DNA of 64,000 nt from Siphonodentalium dalli (Eukaryota; Mollusca; Scaphopoda; Gadilida; Siphonodentaliidae): NCBI GenBank assembly GCA_032622095.1, contig CP136066.1, positions 154,341,152 to 154,405,151 on the forward strand, given 5' to 3'. Position numbers and translations under genes: made by a program. The notes beneath the pieces were generated by a model. It made no database searches and was not told the DNA's origin. It worked only from the letters and a program-made list of their open reading frames with translations. Below are positions 24,157 to 37,359 of the stretch, in pieces (positions within the stretch are counted from its first letter, which is position 1; each line of letters opens with the position of its first letter).

Positions 24157-26018
24157 ATGAACGACACCATAAATGGCCACATTAAACTAGTTTTAACAAA
24201 ATAATTTAAGTGAGTGTGAACTCGGAGGTTTATATCGGAAATGACTATTCGTTTACAAGGATTTTTATTAGGGAAATACTCCTTACGGATTTGAATCTGG
24301 TATTGCAGTGTGATTGGATTTGGAAAAACTCCAAACACTTGACAAAACGTAACAGCGTGAACTTAAATGAGTAACGTATTCACGATACACCTTCATGTCT
24401 TTCTGCACGACTACTTATCAAACTATATAGCCACTACAGCTCTGAGCTTACTTGTCCAATCGCGTAATGATAGTGATAAACTATCGGGGCTTAGCGTTGG
24501 TATATAGTTCGCGTTTTATAGCCTCACATCTTGAGTGCATTTACTACTACATTTGCCACCAATGATCTTCATCCCCTATACCAAACATTAAGGTCAGAAT
24601 TCGGTTAATATAAATTGCGATAATATTTTATGGAAAATTGTCATGTCTAATTTACGTAAGTAATTACCTGAGCCATCGCTTGATATTTTCAATCGAGAGT
24701 GCTGTAGCTTTATGTGTAAAATTACATGGGAGCTTTAATTGTGTGAGAACAGTATTCCACCTCCTCGATAAAGTTTTGATTAACCTTTGTTTCTCTCGAT
24801 CTTCACATCACTAATAGTCCGAGCGTTTAGGTTAAAAAACATAAGAATTGCACATTTTTTTTTTATAAAAGCATGACTCACCTTACTGGTCATTTTAAGA
24901 TTGGGAGACACCCCTCTCATGTTCTGCATTTGAAACGGTTGCTATGCATCTGCGTCCGCCTTGACAACGTACACATATAACGGAAATCAATATGCCTAGG
25001 CTACAGACAGGATCAAGCGGGTTTATGAAGGTTTTTTTTGTATGTTTAATTCATCAGAATAGAGCAATTTTAAGAAATAATTTATGTTTAAAGATTGTTT
25101 GAAAATAATTTTATTAGACAATCACCATAGCAACGCGGTGATAGGGTTATAAACATCTTTAAAATCCTAACTGCATAATGTCTAACTGATTTTAAACACA
25201 CAATGTGAAAGTGTTGTTATTTTTGTCTTATTGTATGGGGGAAACATGTATACGACTTTTAATATTGTTACCACCACATAGTCATTGAACAAAGCGAAGT
25301 AATGAATGACACATACGGAGCTTCCTGTGATTGTTTCTCAAACTAAGAAGCCTCTATATTGCTGCTAATATTATATAACAATATTATATAAAATAAGTTC
25401 TATATTTTGAACCGGTTGCATAGGATTCATCAGTATCTATCTCCAATCAATTTACCACTATATACACAGTGCGCAAGAGATTGATTGCTAACTCATAGTG
25501 AGCGTTTCATGATGGTAAAGAGCTAAACAAAATCAAAATATGAGGATTCTAGTCATAATTTTTTGATGTTCCACTTCAATTCAACTACAATCCTTCCATT
25601 CCAATAGCATATAGAAACTATATGGCATGTTTACTGAAAATGTCCAGTGTTCCGTATTGATCATTTAATAGCAATATTACAAGATTGAAGTTCCTTGATC
25701 ATACCGTTAAATTGAAATAATGAGGGCCATTCACAAGTTACTACTTATCGACTGGATTACTGTGCCACTTGTACCAAAATGTGATAATGATATACAGTGA
25801 GTGTTTGTTATTATATAATTAACGCGACGTTATCCTTTTATATTTGGGAATATATTATGTTTGAGCATTTTTTCTTTTCGGAAATTCTAAGAGTGACGAG
25901 GATTTGGCCCGTGTGTGTCCCTCAAAATCGAAGTTCGAAGCAGGTGTACTTGATTGCTAAACAATTTATAAATCTTTATTTAATGTCCAGAATAGATCAT
26001 ACGAGTGTAGTACTATAC
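24157..26018. other. no feature recognised
   Basis: AT-rich sequence. Apart from short AT palindromes such as the atattatataa pair near 25370, I see no repeat or gene. Confidence 0.35.
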
Positions 26019-28388
26019 GTAGATGTCAGATATGGAGCACCGTGCCCAGTTGAGTAGAAATGAAGCTATAACTATCCAAAATGGCGACCAAAGGTATCAA
26101 CATTTGGCAGTTTTCGCTAAATGCCATCAGGTCGTGTCCATTTATACTACAACTATTCTCATATCAAATAAACGGATTTCAACCGAGCCATACAACGAGT
26201 GTTACAAACCAACCAATGAGTGCCCAGTCTATACAGCCAACGGGTCTATCAAATCATACAAAGAGTGTCATATGCCAAACAGAGGGTCTCCCAATTTCCA
26301 AATCACACAATTAGTGTCTAAATCTATCCAACTATAGTATCCCAAACCACCCAAGTGTGTCCCACCCACCAAACTAGGGTCACACACAATCGAACGGGTG
26401 TCCCAAAACCACACACCGAGTGCCCCAAACCAACAAATGAGTGCCTGGAATCAACCAAATTTCGTCGCATCAGAACTATAAGGTCGTAACTCCATTTTGG
26501 CGGGAAATGAGTACAATGTATTTGATATCATTCGAATGGTGAGAATGGGCCAAACTGTTTTTGCATTGGATGGCAAATATTCTCACAAACCAGTGAAACA
26601 AATGTCGTGTCTCCAGCGATCTTCACAACTATTCGCGCTATAAGGTCGTATGTCCAACAGCAGCCAATCGGGTGATTCATGTTGTCCACGTGACTTCTGT
26701 TTTGTGTTTGTAAATTCTCAAATGTGTGCTATATGGTCGTATCTCCATGTTAGTCACGTGATCATTTGGTGATTTAAATTTTGTGATTGTTCCACAAATT
26801 TCTGTATGATGATGCACATGAGTGAATATTCATAATGTAGAATATGTACTTTTTAGTTCATATATAGACACATGCGATTGCCGCTATATTTAGCTTAATA
26901 TGTATTTATTAGCACAACTTCCTTATAGCATGGAAACCAATCGTCGTTGGCGTACGCAAAAGGTCGTATCTCCAAACAAGTTATTGCTTTTTAAAAGAAA
27001 ACGAGGGAGTAAACAGAAAAAATATGTGGTTCAGTGGACAGCTAATGCCAGTTTTCATTGGGATAAATACAAAACTACGTCATGGTTTGTCAACATTATG
27101 AGAAATATTGTCTGAAAACATCAACCTTTATTTTCTCGGAAAGTTGAAAGTGTGAGTTACGACCTTATGATTCTGATGCGACGCAATGGGTGCCAAAAAC
27201 ACCTCCTAACGGATAACACAACCATCATGAATGTCTAAAACAACCCGAATAGAGACACAACACTTACACATAGTGCTCCAAACCGAGTGCCCCAGACAAT
27301 CAACAAAGTCGTCTAGACCATCCAACGATTTTACCAAATCACGGCCGGACTATCGTTGGACAGGGAACCAGTTTGATAATTCGGGACACTCATTTGATCA
27401 TTTGGGATAGTCGATGAATAGCTGTGTACACTGCTGTAGCTGAGACGCTCATTAGATGGTTTCATACACTCGACGGATGGTTTCAGATACTAGTTGGGCC
27501 GTCTTAGAAACACCAGATGAACTGAAATACTCGTGTGTTTGGGCACTCGTTGTATGGTTTGTGACAATGATATGATGGTTTGGGACACCGACGTGTTGCT
27601 CACGGCAACGGTTGGATGGTTTGGGATACCACGCGGATGGTTTGAGACACCCGTGTGGTTTGGGACACTCATTTGATAGTCACCCGTTGGCTGGTTTGGG
27701 ATACTATTTGTGTGGTTTGTCACACCCGTTATGTGGTTTGGAGTAATCATCGGATGGCATTGGACACTTATTGGCGGGATTCTGACGCCAGATAGGTGGT
27801 TGGGATCTCGGACACACGAGGTGTGGCTTATACAATCATTATATGGTATGGGACACCACTCGGGTGGATTGGGCCACTCATTGGATCGTTTGGAACATTC
27901 GTTGGGTGGTTTTGGACATCCTCTGTATGCTTTAGGACACTAGTAGGGTGAATAGGAACAGTCATTTTTGTGGTTCGGCACACTCAGTTGATGACTTGGA
28001 CACTCGTTGGGTGGTTTCGGACAATTATTGGATATATTTGGATACTAGATGCATGGGGGGATTTTAACCAATAATATATATAGGACTACTGTCTATAAAT
28101 AATATTCTATACCACCAGATTTAGTGACATATCATTGAAAATACACCTATTTGGAATGTGAGGAGCAAAATCTCGGTTATCTGTGACTCGCCATTGTCGG
28201 ATATGGACTGAAAATGCTGACCACTTACACCAACAGATTCCGTGTAAATGTGATCGATCTGGTGGAATTTAGGGCGTATTACCCACACTTGACAACTTCT
28301 GGTCGCCATTATGTCCAACATCTTGGAAAGTGATGCCTTAATTTCTATTCAAGTGCGCACTAACTAGTGGTCCGTATCTGACATCTAC
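26019..28388. mobile_element. fold-back element with minisatellite arms and a nested TIR element
   Basis: The outer ends are inverted: gtagatgtcagatatgga at the left, tccgtatctgacatctac at the right, followed inward by matching ttgagtagaaatgaag and aaaatggcgacca blocks. Inside each arm is a ~21-24 bp minisatellite in opposite orientation: ccaaaccaaccaatgagtgc type at about 26200-26455 and ggacactcattggatggttt type at about 27240-28040. The centre is a separate TIR element (26463-27183). Long open frames through the arms are translated repeats, and no transposase is visible. Confidence 0.7.
26463..27183. mobile_element. nested non-autonomous TIR element, 721 bp
   Basis: Terminal inverted repeats of 30 bp agree at 28 positions (cgtcgcatcagaa..ataag, then gtcgtaactc). 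The interior repeats a ggtcgtat(c/g)tcca motif three times in direct orientation (near 26645, 26746, 26963), echoing the TIR. No target duplication is evident. The 71-codon frame at 26900-27115 is unrecognised. Confidence 0.75.
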
Positions 28389-28430
28389 TTAATATTTATT
28401 ACGCTCATCATTCATCATATGCAGGCCAGA

Positions 28431-28784
28431 TTAAAGGGGGACTGTACACTAAATCCGACCATTTGTGGGACCATCTCCTTTTATACTCAACAAAGTGTAT
28501 GCAACAAATGAATGAATTTGAGCCATGGATTAGTGCAAAATACACTCGTGTGCTCTATGAGCGAACAAACCAACATGGTAATTATAATGAATATTAATTT
28601 ATGACTCCAGCCATTTATTAATTTTCATTATAATTACCATGATGTTTGCATCGTTCGTAGAGCACACGATTGTATTTTGCACTAATACATGGCTCAAATT
28701 CATTAATTTGTTGCATATATACTGTTGATTATAAAAGGAGATGGTCTCATAAATGGCCGGATTTAGTGTACAGTCCCCCTTTAA
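28431..28784. mobile_element. palindromic MITE, TTAA at both ends
   Basis: The left end ttaaagggggactgtacact and the right end agtgtacagtccccctttaa are complementary. The arms extend through aaatccggccattt, gagaccatctcctttta and gcaaaatacaatcgtg toward an AT-rich centre. The TTAA at each end may be target duplication or part of the TIR, since the sequence is symmetric and cannot distinguish them. Confidence 0.85.
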
Positions 28785-30387
28785 GACATCTTTCGAATTA
28801 ACCCACATCAGAAAAATAATAAATCTCAGCGGAAACCACATTTGCGGCGGGGGGTTACCTGGGCGGTGCGCTTGTTATTCTTTAGATCAACTTGATCATT
28901 ACTAATGTATATAACAAAAGAGACAAAACAGACCATGTGTGGGCGTTGCTTGCCCACAAATAGAAACGGGAGTTGATATATTCACTACTTTTACGACATT
29001 CATTGTGACATTATAGCACTGATCGATATATATATAGGTGCATGTGTCCAATTTACCTGTTTGCGCGCGATGTTGGGGGAGTTGTATATCAATATATTGA
29101 TGAAAGTGTTTTAAACATATATGTCGCACCCACGGAACATTTACCGTGCACTCTGCGTCGGGTCGGCGTCCCACATAGAGGACACCCTATGGTTCAGCCC
29201 GAATTTGTTGTTGTGATTCGTGTATCTGGGCAAGCCTGTCAGTTGTTTATTGCTGGTTTCTGAGTAAAGTTGAGATATCTGATTTTTGTTGTGATTCGTT
29301 AACCCGTATACATGACTGGAGCTTCTTGAAATGTTGTGAAAACCATGTGCCAATTAATGTCCTTATATATGCGAGTCTCCCATGTATTACAATATCACAC
29401 GGCACAATCGTTTCGACGATTCTACGACCAATTCCACGATTATGCGGCTTGACAACCACGGTGCTACGGCGGTTTAACGATTCTGCGATCAGGCTGATGC
29501 GATAAACACGAAAAAACATTGAGAAATGAATAATTCCAGAAATACGGACAGGAATGTACCATATATTATATTTCTATTAGGTGCGGCTATCTTCGATTCG
29601 ATAATCTGTAAAGAGTTCAGCACTAGACAGTTAGCACAACAATACATAATCTTTGACATAAATAGACCGGTTGTTTTGGTTTTACACACATCACTGTGTG
29701 AAATTCGTCTTTAGAGTTGAGAAAATATATATAACGTCCTATAAAATTGAGTGGAAACCAAATTATAACATAGCCATACGTCTTTGTGTGATTTTTCACA
29801 ACTAATGTTCACCTCAGTTCTGTGATTGATGGCGCTGTATTTGCGGGGGTATCATCGCACTCAATTGACAACGCCGAGTATAATCAACTATGATAACGAC
29901 GATTGTGCGACCAGCAATTGAAATTTCATTAACTTGTGCTCACGAGAAGTCGCTTTCTAGTGAATGTCATGCTCGCTATTTATAATAGACATGGATACGC
30001 ATATGTGTCACATCAAGGCTACGAGATTAAGACTTTTTATTTGGAGCCAGCTGAGGAAAATAAAGTAATGTCGAATCGCATATTGCTATACTGTACAGGT
30101 TTAATTTCTATATCTGTGTACCACACATTACATGATTTAAATTGCCTTTCCGCCTATCCAACTTTCCTTCCGTCTGTCTGTACGCCTAACTATAGCAGCC
30201 GACTCACAATGCCTCGGTATTTTCTTATCGTCAACATGTCTTATTCTCAGTTGCGTTGTGGTATCGATGTTGGGGAAGGGTCGCCTCAGAAATTAACTCC
30301 ACATTTAAAATAATTTTGTTTTGAGTATAATTCCATATTTTGACATCCAGGTATCGGAGATGATAGTATATACATATATGTATATAT
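28785..30387. other. no gene recognised; pieces of known repeats
   Basis: Near 29363-29400 is a fragment of the piggyBac-like MITE family (ccttatatatgcgagtctcc). The region 29436-29920 shares blocks with 36595-37078 in inverted orientation (see that entry). The 125-codon plus frame at 29936-30313 has no motif, and its codon pattern looks like chance. Confidence 0.4.
29436..29920. repeat. inverted partner of the 36.6-37.1 kb repeat
   Basis: The left block cttgacaaccacggtgctac..ggtttaacgattctgcgat and the right block tgataacgacgattgtgcga recur, in inverted order and orientation and at similar ~480-bp spacing, at 37025-37075 and 36600-36640. The middle does not obviously match. The ends are not TIRs of each other, which argues against a simple DNA transposon. 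Confidence 0.5.
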
Positions 30388-30492
30388 AGAGGGAGAGAGA
30401 GAGGGAGAGAGAGAGAGGGGGTGGGAGGGGAGGGAAGGGTGGGAGAGAGTGGGAGAGATGGAGGAAGGGAGAGAGAGAGGGGGCGGGAGGAT
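30388..30492. repeat. GA-rich simple repeat
   Basis: Purine-only tract of gagaga and gggaggg blocks on the plus strand, about 105 bp, preceded by a short TATA-rich run. Confidence 0.9.
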
Positions 30493-31834
30493 ATATAATC
30501 TCTAATGAGTTTATTGAGCTGATCTTAGCGAGGCTTGAACCGACTTTAATGGACGAGGTTAATAAATTGCATATAATTGGGACGAATTTGAAATCCACTT
30601 GATCACATAACCACATTTTAACAAGGAAAACGAGCTAAAAAAAACTGCGATTAAAAAAAATAATATTGATTTCCTTACCACAACATAAGAGGAAGCAAAG
30701 ACACCTTCGAGACAAAATAATGTTCCATTTTAAATGTGTCTTTTCATTTTGGCAAAATTGTATATATTGTATCATTAAAAGAGCCATTGCATATTTCCTT
30801 ATATCCACTAAATGGCGAATAGGTGCGTGCTTCCCGGGATACTTAACATCACACCAACAATGACCGCGCGGATTAATACTATTTTCGAAAAGCCTCGCAT
30901 GACACCAACACTAGATATTGCAAAAAAAATTCCAACTTCTTTGCATTGACGAAAATAGATACAAAAACAGAGGCAAATTGAGGGACTATATTTTTTCGTC
31001 GCCAGCCAGAGTGTGATATACTGTCGTATATGTCTGTGAAGCGTCTCGGCCGACGCCGTAAATATATCCATTCTGCATGCATTTTCAGCTTCTTTTAGGG
31101 ATTTTGATATTTAAAAAAAAGGTATAATCACAGTTAATAAACTCGTTTTATAAAATGTTATATCCCAACATAACTCATTGGGGATCTTCTATATAAATCA
31201 TTATTATCCGTCCTTAATTACCACTATATATTTTCCGTGAACGCGGGCATGTATTTCATGAATATTCATAAATCCATATATGGAATGCACCTCCATAACT
31301 TTGACATGTAGACTAAAACCGCAATTTTTCTGTTATCTATCCCTTTAATTTTTATTTTTTTAAAAGTGTTGCTCATTATTTTTCAGTTTCTGATAACCAC
31401 ACCCGCCCCCCCCCCCCCCTCTTTCGAAGACTTTTAACTAATACTTTCATACAAACACCTTTATAAAAGTAACTAAACGATCAATAATTTTTTCGAGGAG
31501 ATCTTTAAATGTAGGGCCTACCTGCTAATCAGAATATGACTAAAATAACTCATGTTATGGTAGGCTAAGTGGTGACATTTTCGTATGAACAAGTCAACTT
31601 TACAGAAATTACAAAACCGCTGGGTGCACTAAGAAGGAAAATGTTCAGGTACATGTAAGTTGGGAATTTTGTCATGTTCTAATCTAAGAATGCTCGTTTA
31701 GCGACAAATATCTTATGTGACTTGGTCTCTATATCTTCACATGTGGGTACCAGTAAATACACAGTACTGTGTTGAATCCAGGACATGTGCATTGTATAAT
31801 GAAGGCACAGTTCCAAACATTATTGATGCAGCAT
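30493..31834. other. no gene recognised; poly-C run
   Basis: AT-rich sequence with a C-rich tract near 31391-31410. Open frames of 60-100 codons here lack motifs. Confidence 0.35.
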
Positions 31835-34800
31835 AATTAGAGCTTGAGCTGCATGTAGACCCCCCCCCCCCTATGCGGATTTTTGGTGGTTATGATATCT
31901 TTGTAGAACTATACCAGTCCTTCAATTTGGCGGTTGTTTGCCATCTGGCGATGGGGGCTTTATAGAGTTATCGGTCTTTGAATCCAAGATGGCCACCAAC
32001 GTTGAATATCTAGCCAGGTAAATTTCAATTCGCAATTAATCAGGAAGTTTATGAGGTATTACATCGTGCGATATGCCATTCTATTGATAATTGAGTACTC
32101 CTTTTTTATTTGTAGGAATAAATTTCATATATTTAAAATGGCCGCCAAAATGGCCACCGGAAGTGGAAAATGTGACACTTTTTCACTAATATCTTCTATA
32201 TCAGTTTCTGCTGTTTAGAACTGATTGAGAATTGTGACTTTATTTTGTATTGTTTATATTAACTGATCATTGGGGCAATGAAATAAGAAATTCTTTGGGT
32301 CCTAGGCCCTTCCGATCCCTCAAAAATTTACTTTACATGAAGCGGTATAAAATTTTCACAAAAAAATCACAATTGGGATTCTAGTCACATTTCAACAAGG
32401 AATGAGCAGAACTGTGTTATGTAAGTGAGACATACCATTACCCGTGAATATTCCAAGTCATTGGAACCAAAATTGTTACTTTGGATCAAAATGGCCGCCA
32501 AAATATGGAAAATTGTAAATATTGTAAATATATTGCCCCAGCGTTCACTGCAATCGCTTACAATCTGTGGTTGATGAAGTAAATTGGCTATTCTGCCTTA
32601 TATCCACTGAAAACTAACATGTCTGATTCACATTGGTTAAATTTTAGTATTGTAACCACTGACATTACCAGAAATATTGGATTTTACTCTCACACACTTG
32701 ACATAAATATCGGCAAAAATTAACTTTTCATGTTTTGATCATTTTTATTAATAGTAAACTGTAACTAACTTTGATATGAACGGTGTTTATCGTTTTGGTC
32801 TAATGTAAATGTGTCGCACTAAGGTCATTATAGAGCAAATTACTCAAGATGACTTCCAAAATGGCAACCAACTTGGGTAAAAAGTTCATTGTTCACATAT
32901 ATCCGGAACATTATTGTCTGCTGTTCCGAAAAGTTAGCAAATTGTAACTTACTTGGTTATTATGCATGTTAGGTAATCAACTGACAACTAAATATTATTG
33001 GCTGTCCCGGTTCCTTATGGGGCATGACAAATTCATTTTAAAGTTGCTTATCGAATTTTGCCGAAAACCTCTTTTGGGATTCTGGCCACTTTGAATCTTT
33101 GAAACGGACTAAGATGAACCATAATCTGTGGTGACAATTCTGGCTATTTTGACTCATTAGGATAAAATTGATCACCTCGATACAAGAGAGAGGTCAATAT
33201 GGTAGCCCGTGAGTTACTGCATGGTCATAGGTGAGGTGAATAGGTATACGTGGAGTTATTTTATGATCATGAATGATCATTGATGTGAACAGATATACAA
33301 GGAATGTCTATATGATCGTGAGTGGAATGTCCATTGTGAGATGTATATGTATACAAGTAGTGGCCGTATGGTAATGTGTGAGCTGAATATGTTTACATGG
33401 AGTGACTGTATGGTTGTATGGTTATGTGTGGATGTACGGGTAACACGATGTGGCTGTACGGACAATGATATTGTGTGCGGATATAACGGGAGTAGCTACA
33501 ATGCCATATATGTGTTGTTTATGTATATATGGAGTGACTATGGTCATGGGTGGGGTGTATAGGTGTATATTTGGTGGCTGTATTGTCACATGTGGGTGAC
33601 CATGTATACATCTGGTGTCTGTGATCATGGGTGGGGTATATGGATAAATAGGGAGTGGTTGGATGAATATGTGTAATGTGTATAGGTGTACATGAACTGA
33701 CAGCATGGTCATGAATATACATGCCTGAGTATATCTGGGTGGTCGTTGGCGAGCGTGTAGGTATATAGGGAGTGCTGTGGTGGTAATGGGTGGGATGTAT
33801 ATTTATACATGTCGTGGATGTATATTGTCATCGGTGGATGTATAGGTATACAGGGAGTAACTGTATGATCATGGATGGCGTGTATGAGTACACAGCGAGT
33901 GACTGAATTGTCATGTGTGGGGTGTATATAAAAGTCTGGAATGTATAATTGATCATGTGAGAGAAGTATTGGTACACCTGGAAGGACTTTATTGTAATTG
34001 GTGATGTGTATATGTACACCTGGAGTGACTCTATGGGCATGTTTGTGTTGCATATGTATATATCAAGTGGCTATATGACCATGGGTATGGCGAATAGGTA
34101 TACAGGGAGTGACTGTGTGGCAATTAATGAAATGAATAGGTGTACAAGGAGTGACCGTGTGATCACCAATGTGGTGAATATGTATACACGGAGTGAAATG
34201 GGTCAGGTGTAGGAGTATACCTGGTGTGCATGTATGGTGACTCATCGTCATATGTTATATGTACGGGTATACGCCAAGTGGTTGTATGGTCATTGGGCGA
34301 GGGGTATATACGTAGAGCACGTGTGGCTATATGACCATTGCTGAGGTGCATATGTATACCTGAAGTCACTCTATGGTTATGGATGGGGTGTATATGCTTA
34401 TCCTGAGTGGCTATTTCGCAATTGGCGTGGCGAGTAGATATGCAGGGATTGACCGTATGACCAATGGTGATGTGAATATGTGTACCTGTAGTGACTGTAT
34501 GATCATGAATGTGGTGAATACAGGGAGTGGCTATATGGTCATGGGTCAGGTGTAACAGTTTACATGGTGTACATGTATGTTGACCCATGACTGTGTGGGG
34601 TGTATGGTATACGCAAGTGGGGTTATATGACCATTGGTGAGGTGCATATGTATACATGGAGCGATGCAATGGTCATGTGTGGGGTGTATATATATACCTT
34701 GCGTGGCTATTTGGCCATGGGTGTGGAACATAGGTACACATGGATTGACTTTATGGCCAATGGTGAGGTCAAGAGGTATACAATGATTGACTGTGTGATC

Positions 34801-36534
34801 ATAAATGTGGCGAATATGTATACATATAGTGACGATACGGTCATTGGTCAGTTGTAGGAGGTATACCTGGTTTGCATGAATTAAATTGTTATTGACAGAT
34901 GTATGGTCATGTATGGTGTGCATGGATATACACAAGTATGGCTGTGTGGTTATGGGTGAGGTGCATGTTTATAAAGCGAGCGACTATATTGTCATATGTG
35001 TGTTGTTTATTTGTATTTGGAGTGACTGTATAATAACAAAGTTAGTCACAATTTGCTACCTTTTCGGAACAGCAGATAATTATGTTCCGGATATATGTGA
35101 AAATCAACTTTTTACCCAAATTTAGTTGCCATTTTGGAAGCCACCTTGAGTAATTTGGTCATTAAATACCTTATTGTGACACATTTAAGATAGATAAAAA
35201 CAATAAACACCTCTCATGCCAAAGATAGTTACAGTTTACTTGCAAAAAATGGTTCAAACATGAGAAGAGATTTTTTGCCGATATTTATGTCACGTTTGTG
35301 AGAGTGAAATCCAATATTTCTGGTAATGTTACAATAGTTAGTAACAATGTTAGTATTCAATGTATAGAAGGCAGAATAGCCAATTTCATTCATCAACCAC
35401 AAATTGTAAGCGATTCCAGGACACACTGGGGCAATATCTACCATTTTCCATATTTTGGCGGCCATTTTGGTGGCCATTTTGATCCAAAGTAACAACTTTT
35501 GTTCCTATGAATTGGAGTATCCATGTATAATGGTATTCCTCACTTACATTCCACAGTTGTGCTCATTCTTTGTTGAAATTTGAACAGAAACCCAATTGTG
35601 ATTTTTTTGTGAAATTTTATACCGCATTCTGTAAAATCAAACTTTTGAGGGAACGGAGGGGGCTAGGACCCCAATAATTGCTTTTTTAATTACCCAAATG
35701 ATTAGTTAATATAAAACTATAAAAAATAAGGTCACAATCCTCAACCAGTTCCAAACAGCAGAAACTGATCAAAAAGATATGAGTGAAAAATAGTCATATT
35801 TTCTACTTCCGGTGGCCATTTTGGCGGCCATTTTGAATATATGAAATTTATTTATACCTCTCAATAAGGACTACTCAACTATCAATAGAATAACATATCG
35901 CACGACTTAATATCTCATAAACTGCCCGAGTGATTACGAATTAAAATTTATCAAGTCAGATATTCAATTTTGGCGGCCATCTTGGATTCAATGGCCTCGA
36001 AACATGTGAACATTGACTACCTATATGCATCCATGTGCTCGTGGAATGTTATAGAAAACTGCCCTGGTCTATGTTCTCGTGGAAAATAATGAAAACATCG
36101 GTATTGTTCATAGTTTAATCACGTTATGCACGCGTAAGTTCACACACTGTACTTTTTCAGATATATCTTCAAAATAAACGAAAAATCATATCATCGGTGT
36201 CACTTTAAGAAAAATATCGAGTCAGGTGCCCATGTGACGCTATCTACGCAGACACTTGTTATATTCAGTTCGAATGAAACTGAGTTTGAGAAGATACATA
36301 CAGTTTTAGTATTAATTTTGAGAGAAATATTTCCCCTACCCCCAATAAGGATTTTATCGCAAAAAATCACAGTAGTTTTATAAAAATCGCTATAAAATGA
36401 AAAAGCCCCCACGCCCGAGTGGCAAACAAGCAGAAAAATGTGTGAAATACATCCCTCTATCGGAAAAACATAGTCGGCTAAAATCCGCACAGGGGGGGGG
36501 GGGGGGTGGCCATATGGTAGCTCAAGGTCTAAAT
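31835..36534. mobile_element. 4.7-kb fold-back element around a 42-bp minisatellite
   Basis: The outermost blocks are inverted: left ttagagcttgagct..(C)12 ctatgcggattttt, right taaaatccgcaca(G)n..tagctcaaggtctaa. Long arms follow. Left 31985-32960 and right 35040-35995 match in inverted order, including tcttggattcaa, cgcacga(t/c), aaatggccgccaaaatgg, ggcaatata, gttccggatatatgtg and tttttacccaa. The right arm has about 340 bp (36040-36380) absent from the left. Between the arms, 33190-35030 is a minisatellite. There is no transposase-like frame. Comparable architecture is known from Drosophila FB and other fold-back elements, but I cannot place it in a named family. Confidence 0.8.
33190..35030. 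repeat. ~42-bp minisatellite, about 43 diverged units
   Basis: The unit is roughly ggtatacagggagtgactgt followed by atggtcatgggtgaggtgaa. Spacing between successive tacanggagtga blocks near 34101, 34143 and 34185 is 42 bp. Because 42 is a multiple of three, long frames open on both strands (up to 168 codons on the minus strand, rich in H, T, P and I). These are translated repeats, not genes. Confidence 0.85.
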
Positions 36535-36594
36535 GGGCTTAAACGCAGAACTAAGCTGCCCGATCAGTGACAGATAAGTCGTATACAAATGAAA

Positions 36595-37078
36595 ATTACC
36601 GCTCAACGAGTCGCACAATCGTCGTTGTCATAGTCGAAGCGGGGCGTTGCCAAATAGTTGACATTTTTACTGCATTTCTTTGTTTAGTTTAATCGAATAT
36701 TGCGTCAACAGAGGTACGAATTTGACAAATAATACATTTATGCTTATCAAAGCTTACGTTGGATGTTAATTTTCGCACTGTTAAGGTCCCTTTTTAGCCC
36801 AAGAAATGACTTTTTGCGACCAGTTCGCGGTTTTATCTGATTATCCAGATTTGACCGAGCCGATTGTGACTCATTTTATGTATAGATCTCATCTTCGTAT
36901 GTATTCCGTGAGTCAACCTGGTGGACCTGCAAAGTCTACTCTACGCGACGAATACAAGAAGAAGCCCACTTTTATCGTCCCAATTCAGTAAAAAGCCCCT
37001 TTATCTAAGTTTGTCATAATCTATCACGTATAATAAGGTCGCAGAATCGTTAAACTGCCGTAGCACCGTGATTGTCAA
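36595..37078. repeat. ~480-bp dispersed repeat, inverted relative of 29.4-29.9 kb
   Basis: The blocks tcgcacaatcgtcgttgtca and gcagaatcgttaaactgccg correspond to the two end blocks at 29436-29920 in inverse orientation. It contains an open 61-codon frame (36806-36991) without a recognisable motif. I cannot tell whether it is a gene fragment or a transposon. Confidence 0.5.
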
Positions 37079-37355
37079 ACATCGTAAAAGCTACCATATT
37101 AAAAATATGGCAGTAGCTTTTTTAACTTTGTGCTGCAAAATTGTGTGATGTTTAGTTTTGACACAAACATGGTATAACAAATTTTAAAGCTACTGCCATT
37201 TTTTGTTCTGTGGTAGCCTTTACGAGTTTTGTATCTCCAATATAACACATCTCATCTATTAACTATGATACACTCACAAATTCACTCATATTCAACATTG
37301 AGGAAATTCCACCGACACATTAGGTCATGTGTCATTTCTACACAATTTTGTTTAA
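37079..37355. repeat. palindromic repeat, short copy
   Basis: The stems (gtaaaagctacc and agctactgccat, then ggtagcctttacgag) fold on each other. The right flank (tctcatctattaactatga, tcactcatattcaacattga, cacaattttgttta) is shared with the longer copy at 38410-38758, so this copy lacks that copy's left arm. Confidence 0.65.
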
Positions 37356-37359
37356 GAGG

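Noticed and set aside
29936-30313. 125-codon plus-strand open frame
   Set aside because: No recognisable domain, no upstream signals, and residue usage typical of translated AT-rich DNA.
34001-34120. tandem CATATGTATATA-type promoter-like runs
   Set aside because: They are parts of the minisatellite unit and there is no gene to serve.
34163-34935. 168- and 129-codon minus-strand frames rich in His, Thr and Pro
   Set aside because: Translated 42-bp minisatellite. The period is a multiple of three and several frames on both strands are open.
36806-36991. 61-codon plus frame as a gene
   Set aside because: Short, lies within a dispersed repeat and has no motif. Kept only as a note in that repeat's entry.
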